A DNA stretch of 64,000 nucleotides from Heterobilharzia americana. Taxonomy: Eukaryota > Platyhelminthes > Trematoda > Strigeidida > Schistosomatidae. Below the pieces are notes generated by a model. The model did no database searches. It was not told the DNA's origin and worked only from the letters and a program-made list of their open reading frames with translations. How positions within the stretch are numbered: position 1 is the first letter of the stretch; each line of letters begins with the position of its first letter. Shown in pieces: positions 60,137 to 64,000 of this stretch. The stretch is from the NCBI GenBank assembly GCA_944470555.2, contig OX104128.1, positions 41,523,920 through 41,587,919 on the forward strand, read 5' to 3'. Both the position numbers and the translations under genes were made by a program.

Positions 60137-60430
60137 CAAGAACCTATCACCCAACAAGTATGCAGAAGAAAGTGGAGATGGAATGGGCATTCATTGAGAA
60201 CGCCGTTCGGCGACATCACATGCCAGGCCAGAACCTTGAGTGGAATCCAAACAGGGAAACGACAAGTTGGGTGTTCGAGGTGAGGGTGACATGGAGGAGA
60301 TGGTGTGAGGAAGAGATGAAAGCTTGTGTGCAGTTGTGGAGCCAGGTTGAGAAGACTGCAGGGAACCGAGTGAAATGGAGACGTGCTACTGAAGCCCTGT
60401 GTTCCACTAGGAACCCAAGGGAAAAATAAT
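60137..60430 (+). mobile_element. RTE-type (SR2-like) 3' fragment
   Basis: A strongly 5'-truncated copy with the 89-codon C-terminal remnant at 60160-60429 and an A/T-rich aataataaaaataataa tail. It is nearly identical to 52107-52394. Truncation at the 5' side is what target-primed reverse transcription usually leaves. I see no convincing target duplication. Confidence 0.85.
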
Positions 60431-60494
60431 AAAAATAATAATTGGTCTTCTGTTCTCATGAGTATAGTTCTCATGTGATCTGATAAGACTTAAT

Positions 60495-60622
60495 GAGTGA
60501 TTCTAAAGGTCATCATAATAACCAATCAGGTTTTGGCATTCCCTATAGGATGGTAGATTCTCATAAAATAGAAGGACATAATTAGTTATTTCACGAGTTG
60601 CTAGGGTTATACGATTTAATAG
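60495..60622. repeat. MITE-like inverted-end repeat, copy 4
   Basis: gagtgattctaaaggtcatc at the left, and gagttgctagggttatacga at the right with part of the end lost. The interior phrase aggttttggcattccc matches the other copies. It is shorter and more diverged. Confidence 0.5.
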
Positions 60623-60749
60623 CTGTTATGCTTTAACAGTTACATGTCAGATTTGTCTTTCTAAATTAAACACAGTCTAATACTTCCACTTTCAGCGTAA
60701 CAATCAGTGGGAGCCACATAAGCATCGGTAAATAATACCTGATACTCGC

Positions 60750-60925
60750 TGTACAAGAGGTGACTCTTTTAGCTCAATAGCTGATTCAATAATGCTTTGA
60801 CATTCGAAACGATGGATGCTAGGTTCAATTCTGAGTACGGACACCACTAACCACTGAAGTCCATGTACATCCACCTAACGAGTTCTTATTTGTTTTTGTA
60901 ATGAAACACACTCAAGCTGAAGCCT
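60750..60925 (+). repeat. SMα-like repeat, highly degenerate
   Basis: tacaagaggtgactctttta then gctcaatagctgattc, a gatgctaggttcaattctga B region, caccactaaccactgaagtc and catccacctaacgagttc. The hammerhead region reads CTAACGAG and the GAAA block is in gtaatgaaacac, so order is kept but the helices are lost. Confidence 0.55.
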
Positions 60926-61504
60926 AGTTTCGAATTTTTCTAAACGCTTCCACTTATCAATAATTACTTTTTGAACAACTCATAGTGTTCATGAGACAGG
61001 TTACAAGTCTACTTTTTTATGAGAAAAAGGTAAGGTTGTCACACAATCTATACATGAAACAAAGACTTTGAAGACTGAAAATTATTGCTTGACTTCAACC
61101 AAACAGTATAGATTTACTTGTGTATGTCTACCTGTTTGATTCCTGTTTTCGTACGGGCTTCCAGTGTAACGGACAAAATAAGACAACTAGACAACGCAGC
61201 AGCAAACAGTCAACATGAATTGATAACCCAGCCTCAAATTGTTTTGTGAACAAATCTCACCGCAAGAGTGCTAACTGGTAAAATATATGACAGACCTCAA
61301 AGGTTACCAAGATAATAAGTAATAATTTCGGTAATCTTTATCAGAAAAGCTTTTCAAACCGATTTTTGGGGAAGGGGTTTGGAACTATAAGTATGATTTA
61401 AATGCTTATCACCAATTCCTGCCTGTAATTGGAGTTATCACAGTAATCTCTGTTACGATGACTCTTTTGCTGGTTTGTAACAAATATCATATTTCAAGGT
61501 AGTA
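60926..61504. other. Unassigned DNA
   Basis: Nothing recognisable. Confidence 0.4.
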
Positions 61505-61575
61505 CTCATCATGGAGTGCCATATGTTGGAGAACCATTGGAAACCTGGGAGCTCTGAATCTCAGAACTCATAGTA
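61505..61575 (+). repeat. Dispersed repeat family R1, short fragment
   Basis: catcatggagtgccatatgt, tggagaaccattggaaacct and gggagctctgaatctcagaa correspond to the 5' part of the R1 body (compare 37795-37850). The rest is missing. Confidence 0.5.
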
Positions 61576-64000
61576 TCAACTTGATGATAATGTCTTAAGC
61601 ATAATTTTGATCAAAAAATATCACCTTACTGAAAATACTACTTTGTATGTGATATTAGAAACTGTTGAAAGAATTCTTCGACCGGTTTGCTTCCATTTTC
61701 CGACTTCTTGAACACTTTTACAATCATTTCGCCCCCCTTTTCAACACCCTAAATGCCACCACATACGAAATCTCAACCATAATAACCGGTCTAAGATTTC
61801 TGGACGGTCATGATAGCAGCGGAAATCTGGATAAACAATTGAATCTAGGAGGCCACTTCACTCAGTGACTTTAAAGGCAACATATTCGCAATAATGCTAT
61901 GCAACAGATTTTTCTAGTATTTTATCGTCTGTGACTTCGTCTAATAGAAGGCAATTAACAGCCAATATATCTCCTTGACGATGCTTCATACTTCAATATG
62001 AACTCTATGTAAGATTCACCGCCTTATAACGACGTTTATTCTGATGTTCGTTTCTTTGCACCACAACAACTATTTTCAATGATATAAATATTTATTGCTG
62101 GGAACTGTAACACTTGAAGAGTGGGAAATGCTTGGACTTAGATATTCACTGGGATTCTATGGATAATTACTTATTTCTTGAAACCACTGAAGTGAGTTCT
62201 TGTTGGTCAATGAAGCTATATTCATAAGAATTGCTGTTAAAATAGACGTCTATCTGACAAAACATCGAATTATACAGATGAGTGAAACACGTCGGCTACT
62301 TGTAACGCAAACATCAAATATTACGCTACCTTGATGTCACCTATGAGTGAAAAAATAAATAACTGATAACAGTCTAAACTAATAATCACTATTTATGTAC
62401 TAAGAAATGATATTTTATTGTTTGGTTCATAACTTCCAAACACTTTTGATATTATGATAGAGTTGAATGTTCTCCCTTCTGTACCATTCAGAACCGTTCA
62501 AGCACTGCAGATTTCGCGACCACTATCAATTTGATGTCTGTAAACCGGCTTATCTCATGTTAAATTTATGATATGAGAATAAAATATTGATTTATTTATT
62601 TATAAACATGTTCACTTAAAAAGGTGATAAGGTAGGTATCCAGTAATTTATCAATAATTTACGCACATACAGTTTGTAACTGCCCTCAGAAAAGAATACA
62701 GTTTTCCTGCTACGTAGAATGACTTTCCGTATGGGATACTTTGTGAATCGTAAATTTGATAAAAACGTGAGTATTCCCCCTTACAAAACTGCTTTAATGG
62801 TAGTTAGCTGACCTAAATACTTTCACCTAGTAAGGGAAAGCTGTTTGTCACTGTAATACTCATATTAACAGGCCTATTCTTTGTTGTCAACAAGGGAAAT
62901 CGCACAAACTTTTGGTTGAAGTAGACATTTTTGAAGACAACAGTTTCAAGTAACTACATATTAAATAAAATATGTGGTAAACTGGATAGTGTCTTTTTAA
63001 ACAATCGAAAATATAATACAAGGACCCAACCAGCTAAATAGAAGCATCCTCTTATGAAGTTCTTGAATGGAAAGAAAACACTAGAAATATACAATTCATA
63101 GTTAGAACCCATTACTTAGCGTATATCTCGATAACTATTTCAGAAGTACTTGAGTTAGCAAAGAAGGCATATAATCGCCTTGCATGTTCCTCTTTGACAA
63201 CATGAAAGATAAGCATTCACAGTACACTTTGTGATTAGTTTAGGAGCAGTAATCAATCATGAGTACAGATCACCTGGGAGCGATTAGTCTTTCATTCAAC
63301 CTGTTCTCATACAACATAATGCATACAGAATCTACTTCACAGCATTGAATTTTGAACAATTATCCGATAGATCGTAAGATACAAAAAAGGTACAATATCC
63401 AATGGTAGTCTATACAAACTAAAGTGGTTTCCATTTTGTCGATAAGTCGATGAATCTCACGGGCGATGAAGCTAAGAAGTGGATCATTCTCAGTCACATG
63501 ATCAGCGCAATTCAAATGTTTAACTAAGGCACAAGGTCATTCAACTTAAACCAGTTGCTTTTTCAATGACCAATGAAATTCTAAATACAAAAATTGCTGT
63601 TCTGACTGAAATCAGATATTAGTTGGGCTTATGCACTCAACTTATTTTCCGTAAGTTGATAAATCTTTTCAAAGAGATCCTTATGAATAGTTTGAAATCT
63701 CAACAAAGTGAGATGACAACATATAACTCCTACCTATTGATCAACACTTATCCCTTGAAAAATCCCCTTACTATGCACGCTGATTAACTTCACTTTTCAA
63801 CAAGAAACACATTGAAAGTCATTTACAAAATGAGAAAATTGGATAAATTTACTAAATCAAATCTCAAAAGAAAAAAGTGAACCAAAAACAAGTTTTAAAA
63901 TAAGTAAGCAACACAGAAGAGGAATTTTACAAACTGGTTTCCACAAATGATTAGTATGTATGCATGTGTGTGTGCGTGTATGCAAACAAATACAAATGAA
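61576..64000. other. Unassigned AT-rich DNA
   Basis: No gene, RNA or recognised repeat is supported in the last 2.4 kb. A 67-codon frame at 61665-61868 has no family I recognise. A short TG/CA-type run is at 63960-63980. Confidence 0.4.

Overview
The window looks like nuclear DNA of a blood fluke (Schistosoma or a close trematode relative). The evidence is AT-rich sequence, several SMα-type tRNA-derived repeats carrying hammerhead ribozyme cores, RTE-type (SR2-like) retrotransposon copies ending in (AAT)n, a CR1-like RT relic, Penelope-like element relics, and long (TA)n tracts. I found no convincing host protein-coding gene. Nearly all open frames lie inside or across repeats, so the window is best read as intergenic or intronic repeat-rich DNA. 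Species and chromosome cannot be told from the sequence alone.

Layout. 1-9313: mostly unassigned AT-rich DNA with a MITE-like repeat, an (AAT)n, a (TA)n, a divergent pair of SMα/hammerhead elements (3245-3690) and copies of another dispersed repeat. 9314-25506: a very large, nearly identical inverted repeat, with left arm 9314-14980, spacer 14981-17049 and right arm 17050-25506. The right arm is longer by exactly 2790 bp because a 1395-bp unit is present as three full copies plus about 205 bp, against one copy plus about 205 bp on the left. 25507-45615: mostly unassigned DNA with scattered relics: Penelope-like fragments (28925-29448, 36790-37330), SMα elements, MITE-like repeats, tRNA-like repeats and a CR1-like RT relic on the minus strand (44340-45400). 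45616-47458: an RTE copy with the 5' end but no 3' half. 50285-51330: a third Penelope-like relic. 51555-52440: an SMα element split by a 5'-truncated RTE copy. 54617-59334: a third copy of the inner inverted-repeat sequence, split by a near-complete 3.3-kb RTE copy (55685-58982) flanked by an 11-bp target-site duplication. The uninterrupted empty site survives at about 17010-17030. 60137-60430: another short RTE 3' end. The rest to 64000 is unassigned.

How the parts relate. Three kinds of process are visible. (1) Segmental rearrangement: an inverted duplication, a tandem expansion in one arm, and a dispersed third copy that polarises the inner breakpoint. (2) Retrotransposition: RTE, CR1-like and Penelope-like elements, all broken here, nested in and interrupted by other repeats. 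(3) Short RNA-type repeats: tRNA-derived SMα units with hammerhead motifs in several states of decay. One of these has a compensated helix-II base-pair change, and it sits in both arms of the inverted repeat.
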